A DNA stretch of 64,000 bases, taken from contig CM048853.1 in the NCBI GenBank assembly GCA_026545225.1, forward strand, positions 50,455,755 to 50,519,754, in the 5' to 3' direction. The DNA is from Cornus controversa. Taxonomy: Eukaryota; Streptophyta; Magnoliopsida; Cornales; Cornaceae. The translations under genes were made by a program, and so were the position numbers. This document shows positions 1 to 11,108 of this stretch, piece after piece. The first letter of the stretch is position 1. Each line of letters begins with the position of its first letter. The notes beneath the pieces are model-generated. The model was given only the letters and a program-made list of their open reading frames with translations, searched no databases and was not told the DNA's origin.

Positions 1-631
1 GTCTAATTTAATGATAAACGGGTTATATTACATGGACAATTGGTATATATATCTCTTTTGATTAGAAATGTTAAACATATAAGAAATATATATCCGTACT
101 AAACAATTTCAGACGGGAGTTTCATGAACTACAAATCTAATTATTATTCATTACAACTAAAAATACCACATTTTGTCCTACTATCACAATCACATCCATT
201 TTTTTTTCTCTCAGAAAATTAAATCAAGTCTTCTTGGTTCTTCCCTAAGAACCAAAAATCTCATTTTTTTTAAAAGAAACAAAAATCACATTAAAAAAAA
301 AAACTCATTTTAAAAATGTTAATGATTTCAAAATGAAATGACATATTTGTTCATTTGAAGTCATTTGAATTTGAAAGAATGAAAACAAGAACTGAAAAAG
401 AAAATCGAAGTAATTAGCTGCATCCAAAAATACTTTGAAGATAAAAGCTCAAAATTATATATAGAAGTATAAGAATAACCTTTTATTCATCTCTGTAAAA
501 CAAATATAGTCACAATAAATAAAGAATCTCTCACATTCCATCCATCACAAAACCCTATAACCAATACCAACTGCCCTCGCCTATACATACATACATATAT
601 ATATATATATAAATCAACAAATCAGACACAT

Positions 632-838
632 CTAAAACTTCATAAGTGCGAGCAGAGACAAGACCAAAGACGAGCACATAATCGATCCAGAGATCGGTAT
701 CGAGTACCCTGCTCCGGTCACTGACGCCGGCGCCGGTGCCGGGGCCATATCATGGATTTCTTGCGCTGACACAGCGGCAGAAAAGAGAGCGACGACGAAG
801 AGAACAGCCAGAGTCTTGAATGTGCTTACTTGCGCCAT
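632..838 (-). CDS. Arabinogalactan peptide (short GPI-anchored AGP), 68 aa
   Basis: The 68-residue product has the full plant AG-peptide layout. A cleavable signal peptide (about residues 1-25, ending AAVSA) is followed by a very short mature stretch, QEIHDMAPAPAPAS. Its Ala-Pro repeats are the classic sites for proline hydroxylation and arabinogalactan addition. A small-residue GPI-attachment region (SGS near 50-52) and a hydrophobic tail ending LLALMKF complete it. AG peptides act at the outer plasma membrane and cell wall; the function of this one cannot be read from sequence. The single exon starts at the first ATG after a GA-rich leader and ends in TAG. DM, APAPAP and the PxSG(S/A)I tail also occur in the AG peptide at 17142, which suggests paralogy. 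Confidence 0.88.
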   Translation of the reverse strand: MAQVSTFKTLAVLFVVALFSAAVSAQEIHDMAPAPAPASVTGAGYSIPISGSIMCSSLVLSLLALMKF

Positions 839-998
839 TGCAGATCAATGATACAATATATAGAGAGAGAGAGAGAGAATGAGTTTCTAGAGAGATAAAA
901 ACCCTAGTAGGAGAAGGAAGAGATCAGATACAGCAGCAAGAGAGTTGATGCTTCTAATCTGAGAGAAATCAGTGTGGGGAGGGAGATATATATAGGTG

Positions 999-1137
999 TA
1001 TTTATAACCGCGTGGACCCCACAGAAACGTGGACAGTTGGCAGCGTGCTGTGAGACACCCCACGTCAAGACAGGTTGAGTCTACTAAAGGAAACGACTTT
1101 TTAATGTTTGTTTCCGTTACGTGTCTGCCACGTGGCA
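999..1137 (-). promoter_or_regulatory. Promoter of the 68-aa AG-peptide gene: TATA box and G-box
   Basis: Read on the minus strand, TATAAATA lies at 1006-999, about 160 bases upstream of the ATG. A palindromic G-box GCCACGTGGC (core CACGTG at 1129-1134) lies about 125 bases further upstream. Further ACGT motifs lie between (ACGTGG, CCACGTC). G-boxes bind bZIP and bHLH factors and are common in light- and ABA-responsive promoters; regulation here is inferred. Confidence 0.6.
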
Positions 1138-1139
1138 TA

Positions 1140-2335
1140 GGTTGGTTAAACTAATTTGATCTCTTAACGTGGAAGTTAAATCATGAGGTCGGTGCAGTAT
1201 TGGGCTCTAAAGCCTTTTATTGGGTCGAACAGCCCAACTTAAATGTTAAAACCCATAACCTAAGACTCCAATTGGACTTGGAACTTGTCAATTTAACATG
1301 ATAATGATTCAAGAAACGAGCCTTATATTATGTTAAATATCAGTAATTAATTTTTTTTCTTTTTTCTTTTTACGCATTTATGAAACTTATTTTGAGATTG
1401 AGACCTTTTATTTGTCAAACGAATGAATATCAAATTTGTCTTGTATATTGTGATTATTTTGAAATTATTTTTTGAATATCTTAAATATTATAAGTATATA
1501 ATAATTCTGAAATATTGACTTTTATTTTAAGGTGCAGTGATTTTGGGACTCCTGACTTACACAGCCAATATAGCTTTGACGGGTTCATTTGAGTTGAGGA
1601 TACGAATTTACACAAAATGTGATAATTAAATGGTTATTTTCAACCCAAAAAAAAATTAGAAGAATTTTTTTTGTAAAATGAGTAAAGTACCGTTAATTTT
1701 TTGCATTAATTTACCTTAATTTTTTTTTTTTTTTTACTTTCGGCTGAGTTATCATACACTTCTTCTGCTTTTTCCTTTCTTATTCTTTTCTTTATTTTAT
1801 TCATCACATGCACTCTTCATTCTAACTCTTCCGACCACTCTCTTTCACTCTCTCCTCTTTTCTATTCTTTTCTTATTCTTTCTCCACATTCCCTCTCCGA
1901 CAACTCTCTCTCTCCTCCTTTCACCTATTCTCTTTCCTCCCACTTTCTTTATTCTCTCTTCTCCCAAGTTGTCTTGGGTTATGTAGTATATTCATGTACT
2001 CGGCTGAATGTATTTTTATGAACCTAAAAATATCCACCAATAGATTTAGATGCAAATCTACAAAAAGATAAAATATGAACTAATGGATTAAAAGTATGCA
2101 TGTTTCACATCTAATGAATAAAGTTCTTCCATTTCATTTTATTATTTTATTATAGCTAGCTAAATAGTATCTCATTATTTTATGCCATATTAATATCAAC
2201 AGAAGACATAATATTAGGAAAAATATAAAATGACAGTAACAAAAATATAATAAGAGGAACATTGTCAAGACTGAAAAGCGTTAAAAGTGGCCGATATGTT
2301 ATATGTATAAGAGGAATTCTATATATAACACTCGC
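1140..2335. other. AT-rich intergenic stretch, no gene seen
   Basis: The stretch consists of AT-rich sequence with polypyrimidine runs (about 1740-1970, TTCTTT/CTCTC). No coding potential, RNA gene or element boundary was recognised. Confidence 0.5.
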
Positions 2336-2339
2336 CAAT

Positions 2340-3525
2340 AAAAAATAAACTCTCTTTTTTCAATTTTTACTTAAAAGCAGAACCCACCTATCTTTTTTTT
2401 TTTTTCTCTCTCTCTCTCTCCCTCACCTTTCCCAATTATCTTTCTCCTTTTCTTCCCTTTATCTGTAAATTATTTCTCCACAACCAATAACCACCTACTG
2501 CCCCCCCCCCCACACAACCCGAAACCAACCCTCACTCCAAATCACCACCTCCACTCACAGTCAGCCATTCAACCTCAATACCATCCTAGCCACGAACTCA
2601 ACCCACAACTGCCACAACCAAACCCAAAATTGCAAAACACTATCAGCCTCACACCACAAAGACCCACTTCAGCAATTGATACATCGATCACCAACATGTT
2701 CGACCCGAAGCCAGACCCTTCATCATCTTCACCAACTAACCGAAACCACCAACCTTAAAGCCAACTACAACTAGCCGGGCAGCTCCATAAACCATGAAGA
2801 TAACTGGTTTTCGGTGCCAACGGCAGATGGTGGTAGTGGCAGCTGGTGGTTGCTGTGTTGTTTAATGGAGGTATGGTGAATGTTGATCTTGGTGGGTTGA
2901 TTTCGGTGCCGACAATTGGTGGCTGGAAGTGGTGATATTGGTTGGTGATGTGAGTCTCGATTTGCCTATGCATGGTGGTGAAGGTTGATTTATGGTGTGA
3001 AGCCGTGGCTATGGTGGAATTGGTTGGGTATGGGTGGTTGTCGTAGACGGTGGAGATGGTGTGATGAAGGTGCGGAAGAAATGAAAGTGTGGATGAAGAT
3101 AGAGTAAGACAGGCTTGAGATATTAGAGAGAGAAAAAAAGAAAAAAAAATGAGAAGTTCGACCTCCACCTTCACCGGACTGTAGCTGCTATTTCCGGTCA
3201 CCACAACCATTGCTGTGAGCAGCCGCCGTCACCAACATCTTCATCGAAATTGCCGAAGCTCACCAAAGCTACCATAGAAAACCACTACTAACTACAGAGC
3301 CATTTTTTATCATCCCATTCTATATCTTGGTGGCAGTGGTGATGTGCGTCTTTTAATGGAGCTTTGGGTGGGTCTTTTTTGTGGCAGTGGTGGCTGCCAT
3401 GGTGGTGGTTTAATGGGGGTGGTGATGGGTTGATGATGGTGATGAAGAAGATGAATAGTGGTGTGGGGGTGGTCTTTGGTAGGTGTTTCCAATGAGGAAT
3501 TAGAGATGATGAAGATTGCTTTTAA
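2340..3525. repeat. Low-complexity CCA/TGG-rich stretch, probably repeat-derived
   Basis: A polypyrimidine block (2390-2460) and a C11 run (about 2502) lead into compositionally skewed DNA. It is rich in ACCACC on the plus strand up to about 2750, then in GGTGGT and GATGGTG. The open frames here (minus 2755-3210 and 3310-3492) give His/Thr/Pro-rich translations driven by composition, with no known domain, so I do not call a gene. It may be the inside of a larger degraded element whose right edge is the microsatellite-linked repeat at 3530-3806. Confidence 0.35.
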
Positions 3526-3529
3526 TATA

Positions 3530-3770
3530 TATAATGTGAGAGGCAGTTAGAGTTTAAATTTTGAATTTAGGTGGGAGTGAGTGGGTGAAGGTTTAAATTT
3601 AAATTTAGGTGGGAGTGAATGGTGATCGTTATATTGTAGATAGATAGAGTAATTTTGGATCGTAGATAGGCATAAATATTTTGAACTATAAAATTCAATT
3701 TTTAAGCATTTTTGACCGTTAGATCATGAAATTTTTTTGGGAAAAAATTCAAACACAAAGCTGAAATGTA

Positions 3771-3806
<36 letters not shown>
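3530..3806 (-). repeat. TA-microsatellite-embedded MITE-like repeat, copy 1
   Basis: This stretch aligns by eye with the reverse complement of 8957-9198 along most of its length. The shared core includes TATTTTGAACTATAA and TTTTTGACCGTTAGATC. The right edge is a long (AT)n tract (about 3772-3806) and the left edge is a short one (about 3524-3534). A third related copy lies at 47555-47710. Insertion inside (TA)n tracts resembles the Micron MITEs described in rice; the family assignment is inference. Confidence 0.5.
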
Positions 3807-3808
<2 letters not shown>

Positions 3809-3819
3809 CTTTTGTCATT

Positions 3820-4752
3820 AAACTTACTTGAGAATAAGATATCAAAACAATCGGCAGCTCTTAGGCTCCCCATCTAAGGGGCTTTTTTGCCAACTTCATT
3901 GTAGAAGTTCTGACCTTCAATGGCCACTCTCAGTCTATCTCTTTTCATGCCTGGGTCTCTCACTGATAAGATATTTTCCTCCTTACATCTGGCAGAACAG
4001 TTGCAAAACAATAACACATTTACCACTGACAAGTACAAATGTTTATCCATTGTTGTTCTTATGAAAGCTTGAGAGACAAAGCAGATGATATTGATTTTTC
4101 TCTCTCTATCGTGTATATATATAGTGATGTAATTCATTTCTTTTACTTCTGGATATATACATCAGTATTTATCTCTACTGTAATATATATACACACACAC
4201 CCACAAATTCACCTCTCTGCCAATGTCGAAGACCGAAGCACCATGCAACTCTATCTTTAACGTAACCAAACATTATACACTCTATGCAATCACCTTCTCC
4301 AAACTGAGCTCCACTACCAAAACACCATTGAAGACCCATCAACCACCATCATCCTATCAACCAAGATCCACCATGACAGCTGTAATTCCACCACTGGTTG
4401 TCTTCACGGGCCAATACAGCGAGCCACCATGCCTATGCACTACCATCCATTGTGATACCTATATATGTAGAAGACCTAATGGCATAAAAGTTCACCAATC
4501 TATTCACTGCTGAAATCCTTCCATGTCAAGTCCAACTCCATTCCACAAAGAGCCACCTTCTAGCATCATCGAACAAACAACCATTCCGTGCACCACCAAA
4601 CTCCATTGAAGCAACCACAACTCAACTGTCCATGTACAGTCCATCATCAAAATTCCTTCTTTGCCAAACATTTCCATATTCTTCTCCACATTGCTGAAAC
4701 TAACGCATCGTCACTGGAATCATGTCATTATTGAGAGCTAATCTAGAGCTCT
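3820..4752. other. Unassigned sequence split by the solo LTR at 4753
   Basis: The DNA left of the LTR continues at 6434 after the duplicated GCTCT. It includes short open frames of His/Pro/Thr-rich composition (for example plus 4223-4513) with no recognisable domain. I see no convincing gene. Confidence 0.35.
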
Positions 4753-6433
4753 TGATAAGCGATGAATGTTACACATTCATGCTCTTATAAGTGTGTATGT
4801 TGATCCCTTATTCTCATTTTTTGCACAATTTTATTTCATTTTTGTGTTTTTGTTATTTTCAGGATTTTTTTCGAGAATGCAGTCATTTTTTGGAGATTTA
4901 GAATATTCAGAGTCGTCTATGTCTAAGGTGTGCATCGCCAGCTCTTTTGGACCGATCAATATCATAGTTTGAAGGTCAATTAGGCAAAAGGATCCAAGTA
5001 GCTCATCCATTGGAAGCATGGAAGCCGAACCATCCAAGTATGCAAGATAAGGAGCAATGCGAACCTTCGCACTTCCCATTGTGAACCTTCATAATTTCCA
5101 AAGAGTTGTTGTTAGCACTCATATGTGAACTTTTATAAAGACTATAGATTCTAGTGTTTTCTTCTCACCAATCCAATAGGTTGCAAACTTTGTCATCCAT
5201 GTTCGCAGATTTCCTGTGAACCTTCATAGGATGTAATGCGAAGTTTCGCACCTTATAATGCAAAGTTTCACATTTGTTGCCTACTTTTTTTCAACCACTC
5301 TCCCAAAAGTCAATCTTTTTCCTCTTTTTGGAGATGTTTGGTGAGCAATGTTAGACCTCTCATGCACGTTTTTCTGCTATTTTGAGCCATTCAATAAATA
5401 TATACATGGTTCACATTGCTTGGAGGAGATATACACCTTTAGAGAGAGAAAGATTTAGAGAGAGGAGCTCTCATCTTGGAGCCATTGTTGGAGCTTTGAA
5501 GGTAGACGTGGGAAGGCTTGGAGATAGAGTCTTTTTCATCATTTGAGGTCTCCACCGGCCACCATTATGAGGAGCTAAATTTCTTACTAGGGGCTTGATG
5601 TAGCCTTAGCCAAGTATCATGATTTTATTGTATTGTTCTTTTGGGATATTTCTAGTTTATGTAATGGTGACAATTGGATGGCTATACATTTGTGATTAAG
5701 CTTAATGTTGTATTCATTCTTGATGATATGTTTATCTTGTCTTAGATAACATGTTATCTTGGTTAAAATCGAATCATTCCTATTTGTCTATGAATTTGGA
5801 ATGAAAGTTGTACAATGACGTTTTTATGCATGTATGATCATGCTACTTTGATAGGCTATGCTTAGAAATTTTGAATTGTGATACACCCTAGTTAATGTAC
5901 ATAGGTATGCAATTTATGATGACAAACACGTAGGCTATAACTTAGCATATGGTTGTAATCATTTTCTTGACGGTGTATTGTGAGCATGCATGTGTGATAA
6001 GGGGATTGATAAACCATACTTAAAGAAGACAAGTCGTACCACACCCTAGTGTAATGTAGTTAGGTGGACGATTTGTACCTACTCGAAGATGGATTATGCA
6101 TGATTTTTAATTGCATGTTTATCGTTACATGCATCATATTTATGTTTACGACGAAATCCGCCAATGTATGTACAATCAACTTGATGTGAAGCTAACGGTA
6201 AAGTCAAGAAGCTGGATTTCTCTCTTAAGTATCTCTATCACTTTAATTGTTTTCTAGTTAAATTCATTTCAATTTAATGTAATCAACACCCAAACCTTGT
6301 TTTCGAATTAAGCCGAAAATAACTTTGAACTTAACAACGCAAATAATGTAGTTTTTGAAGGATTCTTTCCATTGCGAGTGGATTTTATCATTGAAAAATA
6401 AACTTATCGAAGCAAAAGCTTCGGTCCACATCA
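4753..6433 (+). mobile_element. Solo LTR, probably Ty3/gypsy (Tat-like), 1.68 kb
   Basis: The element begins TGATAAG and ends CACATCA, so its terminal TGAT/ATCA are inverted. It is flanked by the 5-bp direct repeat GCTCT (4748-4752 and 6434-6438), the size expected of LTR retrotransposon integration. The opening resembles long LTRs of plant Tat-lineage gypsy elements as I remember them. No primer-binding site or second LTR is adjacent, so it looks like a solo LTR left by LTR-LTR recombination. A GCGAACCTTCGC-like segment lies near 5058-5070. The lineage is inference; the ends and target duplication are seen directly. Confidence 0.72.
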
Positions 6434-6729
6434 GCTCTCATTGTAGCATCTCAACTCAAGTGTTAAAGCTCCATGGTAGAGCATCAACAACATCTCACTT
6501 TCACTGTCACCATCGTCTACAGTCGGGTCTACTTTATCCAGCAACGAACATTGTAGCTTTTTATGCATAAAAATAGACACTCGCACGAATAAAATACATA
6601 GATACAGACATTAATATCAGCTTATTGATTTGATGCACCACCACGTAAATTTTTAACTAATTAATTAATTATGAAATGTTAAGTCAGCTATTAAATCTAT
6701 GTCCTTGAAATAAATCGTGATCATATCTT

Positions 6730-8020
6730 TGTAGGGGTTAAGTACATCCTAGGTCACATGGCAAAGTTGAAAAGTCAAATATCTGACATGGCAGCCACGT
6801 CACCCATTGAAAAAAACCTCAAAACACGCTTCGAGCACCATCTATCTCTGACAACATGTCAAATTAAGCAAGCCTCGAACACGCTTTGAGTATCATTATA
6901 TAGCTCTGACAACATATCATATTAAATAAGCCTTAAACACGCTTCGAGCACCATTACACAACTATAACAACATGTCAGCTTAAGTAAGACTCAAACACGC
7001 TTCGAACATCATTACACAACTCTGACAACGTGTCAGATCAAATAAGCCTCGAACACACTTCGAGCATCATTACAAAGTCCTAACAACATGGTGGGTGAAG
7101 TAAGCCTCGAACGCACTTCGAGCACTATTACAAATCCCCGACAACGTGTCAGGTCAGACAAAGTTTTGAACGCATCTTGAGCACCATTATAAAGTCATGA
7201 AAACACGTCAGGCCAAACAAGCCTCGAATATACTTCGAGCACCATCTCAAAGCCCTGATAACATGTCATATCAAACAAGCCTCGAACATACTTCGAACAC
7301 TATCACAAAGCCCTGACAACATGTTAGGTCAAATAGGTCTCGAACAGATTTCGAGCACCATCACAAAGACCTGACAACATGTCAGGTCAAACAAGCCTCG
7401 AATATACTTCGAGCACCATCACAAAGCCCTAACATCCTAACAAGTTTGATAAGCCTCGAATGTACTTTTTGAGCATTGATTAGTCCCATCACACGACAAG
7501 TGAAGCGTGGTAGGAATCCCTTGTCCGAATGTAACTGAAAGCCTTAACGAGATACTTTGAAGGAATCTAGTTTGGAGGATGAGAAATAAAGAACGCCTAG
7601 CTTTCTAAATAGGCCTAGTTGATGGAGCAGTGAAAACACGCCACCACTAAGACCCTCATGGTCACTATTAATGTCCTAATGAGAGTCATTAATACTCTCA
7701 ACCACCACTGTTGTGGTTCAGCCACATAGCAATTTGAGAGATTTGACCACTTAGGCATCTGGGGTATCATAACCTAAGTGTCCTAAGTCTTGGGCAAAGG
7801 CCAACTAGGCTTGAACCCAATGGGTAAAATCCATGAAGACCTGGCACTATAAATAAAAGAATTCAGTAAAAGAAAAAACAGGCCCTACTTTCACAAAAAA
7901 CTCCATCAATTAGCTTCATTTCTCCTCCCTCATATACAAAACTTTCTTAGTATCCATCACAGTTGTTTTGAATACCACTTTTATTACTACAATATTAATT
8001 GTTCATCAAGAACTCTTACA
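6730..8020 (+). mobile_element. Solo LTR with a U3 tandem array (copy A of a two-copy family)
   Basis: The ends are TGTAGGGG and CTCTTACA (TGTA/TACA inverted), flanked by the 5-bp duplication ATCTT (6725-6729 and 8021-8025). The 5' half is a tandem array (6817-7480). A TATA box CTATAAATAAA near 7846-7856 would mark the U3/R promoter. No second LTR or primer site follows, so this is best read as a solo LTR of 1291 bases. The reverse complement of its array, TATA region and the intervening TAAGCCTAT/TTCTCATCC block is recognisable at 46473-47530 (copy B). Superfamily not determined. Confidence 0.75.
6817..7480 (+). repeat. 58-bp tandem repeat, about 11-12 diverged copies
   Basis: Units have the form CCTCGAACACRCTTCGAGCA, then CCATTACAAAGCCCTGACAA and a CATGTCAGGTCAAAYAAG tail. 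Each holds two short dyads, CTCGAAN4-5TTCGAG and CTGACAN3TGTCAG. Period is 58 bases with rare one-base changes. The array fills the U3 of the solo LTR and is probably a promoter or enhancer array of that LTR. Confidence 0.85.
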
Positions 8021-8029
8021 ATCTTTGTA

Positions 8030-8905
8030 CAGTCTCATACATAATGCAGATACATTGTAGTTTATAATGATCCATCAACGAAGAAAATACGTAATTGAGA
8101 TAAAATTTTCACTGTGGGTTAATAATTACCTCCTTTCAGATGGTAAAGACAACCCACTCATTTTCCAAATGGTCTAAAAATCACCAAATTGAATAGTCTT
8201 CTTGAACTGGGCTTTCCTTTACAAGGCTACAACTTCACCGAAATAGGAGTTATGTGTTTACACACACACACACACACATATATAGATGGAGAGAGGGAGA
8301 GAGTGTGTGTATGTGAAGTTAAAGAGATAGAGTTTCAGTTGATGACCGAGAAAATTATTAGTAATAGATTTAAAGTAATTATACACTTTCAACTAAAAGT
8401 AATTATACACAAAACTTTTATCAAAATAATAATAATAATAATCATCTTACCCTTTTGGTGTTTGGGTTTAGTTTTGAGAATAATTTATCTCTTCTGAAAT
8501 AACAAGCTAGTAATGGGAAGAGAGGAGAAATAATGAGAAAGAAGAGAGAGGGCGAGAAGGAGAAAGTATAGTTATAAACAAAGGGGTACTTAGGTAATTT
8601 ACTATCTCATGTAAAGGGTCAAAGGGTATCAGTATCTTTTTGCATGGTGTCAGATGAGGTCAACTCTGCCTATACACAGTTTGGGATATCTCTGAAAGAT
8701 GGTGAAAAATGTTTGGGTTTATACAATTGTTATAAGCAAAGTTTCTCTGTATGTGAAATAAGTCCAAATCACAGGGGGTGTGAGTGTAATTTATCTTTTT
8801 TTGTGTTAACAATATAAAGAACACATCAGGTTTGCTATGCAAATTTTAAGTAGTTTAGGGATAATTTTATTCATGAAATAACATGGAATTTTTTTTTATA
8901 GTTTC
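8030..8905. other. Intergenic, simple repeats only
   Basis: It contains (CA)n at about 8258-8278, GA-rich and GTGTGT stretches and AATAAT runs. The short frames here (8189-8497 plus, 8660-8842 minus) follow simple-sequence composition and show no domain. Confidence 0.45.
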
Positions 8906-8908
8906 CTC

Positions 8909-8911
<3 letters not shown>

Positions 8912-8960
<49 letters not shown>

Positions 8961-9193
8961 TACATATATTATTTGCAATCTATATTATGTTTAAACATTA
9001 TATTTGAATCTCCCTAAAAAAAATTACGATCTAACGGTCAAAAAGGCTTAAAAAACTAATCTTATAGTTCAAAATATCTATGCATATTTATGATCTAAAA
9101 TAATTGTCTCTATTTACGATCAAACGGTCACGATTCACCTACTATATTAACACATAAACTCACATACACATTCATCTACTCTCACCCTTAAAA

Positions 9194-9236
<43 letters not shown>
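8912..9236 (+). repeat. TA-microsatellite-embedded MITE-like repeat, copy 2
   Basis: About 240 bases of unique sequence (8957-9198) are bracketed by long (TA)n tracts on both sides (8912-8956 and about 9199-9236). The core is in inverse orientation to copies 1 and 3: GATCTAACGGTCAAAAA followed by TTATAGTTCAAAATAT. No terminal inverted repeat apart from the TA tracts was seen. Confidence 0.6.
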
Positions 9237-9239
<3 letters not shown>

Positions 9240-9427
9240 TACAGTGCCTTAGACACAGGATACAAGAATACCTAGTTAATTCTATAAATTTCTAGTAAAG
9301 ATAACAGACTTGCCTAAAGCATTCTTCAATAATTGTGTTCCCTTAAATATATAAGTTATATGCAAACATAATATGAATATTTATTATCATGACAGCTAGT
9401 TAGCTCCTTTGCCACGATGATCTCTAA

Positions 9428-9639
9428 GGCCCTGTTTGGCAGAGCTTTTGTTTTGACTTTAATGCAGAAGAAAAAGAGAAGCAGAAGCTAAATCAGGAAG
9501 TTCGTACCCCCCAGTTTCCTTTAAACGCTCTTTTTGAACTCCAAAGCTCTTCCGCCTTATCAATCCAAACACTCTCCAAAATGACTTTTGAGCTTGAAAA
9601 ACTGAAAGCCGCTTTTCAAAAGCCAATCCAAACAGGGCC
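9428..9639. mobile_element. Tourist-like (PIF/Harbinger) MITE, 212 bp
   Basis: The 12-bp terminal inverted repeats are perfect: GGCCCTGTTTGG at 9428-9439 and CCAAACAGGGCC at 9628-9639. They are flanked by TAA (9425-9427 and 9640-9642), the 3-bp target duplication typical of Harbinger MITEs. The interior is non-coding. Confidence 0.85.
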
Positions 9640-10291
9640 TAAGAATAATGTTCCCTTAATTATTGCATCTACCTTTGACAAACTTATCAAGGAGTGGAAA
9701 TATTCTACATGCAAAAATCACTGAGATTTAAATCGTACGTACCCTAAGCCTTATTCATGGTCATCTGAAACTGAAAAAGTAATAAAAATGCCCTAATCGT
9801 ATGGAAATATAATATATAAATAGATAATCTTATTCTATTTATAATATTATATTAATATTTCTTTAAATAAATTTTCCAATAAGTTATAGTTTTCTTCTAT
9901 CACTATTGTCTTATCAATTTGTTATTAATTATTGTGCCTATATATATAATAGAGTAACACCATTTTGAGTTCTCTCTCATGACACTTGTCATGAGTTCTC
10001 TTCATCCACAAATATTAAAGTCCGTATTTAAGTATTTAATTATTTGAAAGAGGATTACACACTCAAACTTTGGTACCAAAATTAATGTAAAATATATCAA
10101 CGAATCGGTCAAACTTTTACACACTTTTTCTTTTGACTTCATTTGATCAAATTACACTATCAATTTTGACCAACTTATAGAATTTTATTTTATAGTATTT
10201 TGAGCTGATTTTTTACAATGTTGTCACTTTATTATTGGTTACATAATGATGTAATTTGTAATTTTTTTTTTCAAATTGTGGTACTTTAAAG

Positions 10292-11108
10292 CAGGACTGG
10301 CCCTGAGATTCACAAAATTTTGAGGGGGCCCTCCCTAGACGAACTTTCAAATGCTAGGCCTTTTACATAAGGTTTCACACATGCACAAATTTTATAATAG
10401 CGCAAAATTTTTATTAAAATGAGACGATAAACACATAAAATATATTTATGTTAAAACATAAAAAAATCTAGTCTTGGTACTTTATAAATAGCACGATCCA
10501 ATTTATATCAAAAAATTAAAAAGAAATATTTAACATACCTTAATTACAAAAATCAAATTTCAACTTCATATCAAAGTAAATGTAATCGTCTTGCATTTTG
10601 AGTTACAAAATTATCAATTAAAGTGTTCCAATCAAGTTTCTCCAATATATCTTTTTCAATAGATATCATAGTTGTTGCTCGCTGCCGTTTGGCCGTGAAT
10701 AAAGAATAAGAAAATGAGAGAAAACGAGCTGCGAAGAAAGAAGAAGAAAAAAAGTTAAAACGCAAACAACAATCTAGTAAACCCTAAATGAGGAAAGAGA
10801 TAAATTGAACCTTTAGTTAGTAATTTTTTTTTTTTTTAAAAGATGAGGGCCAATAGTATTGGGTTTGGTTAAATGAATTATAGTTAATAATTTTTATTTT
10901 AAAAAAATTAGGTCCAGTAATATTGAATTTGGTTAAATGAACTATAGTTAATAAAAAAAAATTAAATGAGACTAAATAGTATTGGATTTGGTAAAATGAC
11001 CATAGTTAACAAAAAAAAAAAAAAATAGCCCAATAGTACTATTAAGTTTGGTTAAAAATTGGGGGCCCTAGGCGACCGCCTTAGTCAATTGATCCAGGGC
11101 CAGCCATG
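10292..11108 (-). mobile_element. hAT element relic, about 0.8 kb
   Basis: Ends CAGGACTGGCCCTGAGATTC (10292) and, inverted, CATGGCTGGCCCTGGATC (ending 11108) form imperfect terminal inverted repeats. Flanking octamers CTTTAAAG and ATTTAAAA match at 6 of 8 positions, fitting a decayed 8-bp hAT target duplication. A transposase C-terminal fragment reads on the minus strand at 10571-10765. An internal 60-70-bp repeat (TTTGGTTAAATGAAYTATAGT, about 10845-11060) occurs about four times. It is an internally deleted, long-dead copy. Confidence 0.72.
10571..10765 (-). pseudogene. hAT transposase C-terminal remnant
   Basis: The translation includes ATTMISIEKDILEKLDWNTL followed by IDNFVTQNARRLHLL. This matches the conserved end of the plant hAT/TTF-type (ZMYM1-like) transposase family, whose C-termini run SIEKxxLEKLDYxxLIxxFAxxKARR. 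The tail follows the hAT dimerisation domain. Only this tail remains, joined upstream to unrelated Phe/Ser-rich sequence, so it is not a functional gene. It lies inside the inverted repeats at 10292-11108. Confidence 0.68.

Noticed and set aside
2755-3492. Minus-strand open frames of 151 and 60 aa
   Set aside because: The translations are His/Thr/Pro-rich products of CCA/TGG-biased DNA, with no domain, promoter or splice support.
6817-7480. CRISPR array or satellite centromere repeat
   Set aside because: The units are contiguous without spacers and few; they lie inside a solo LTR with its own ends and target duplication.
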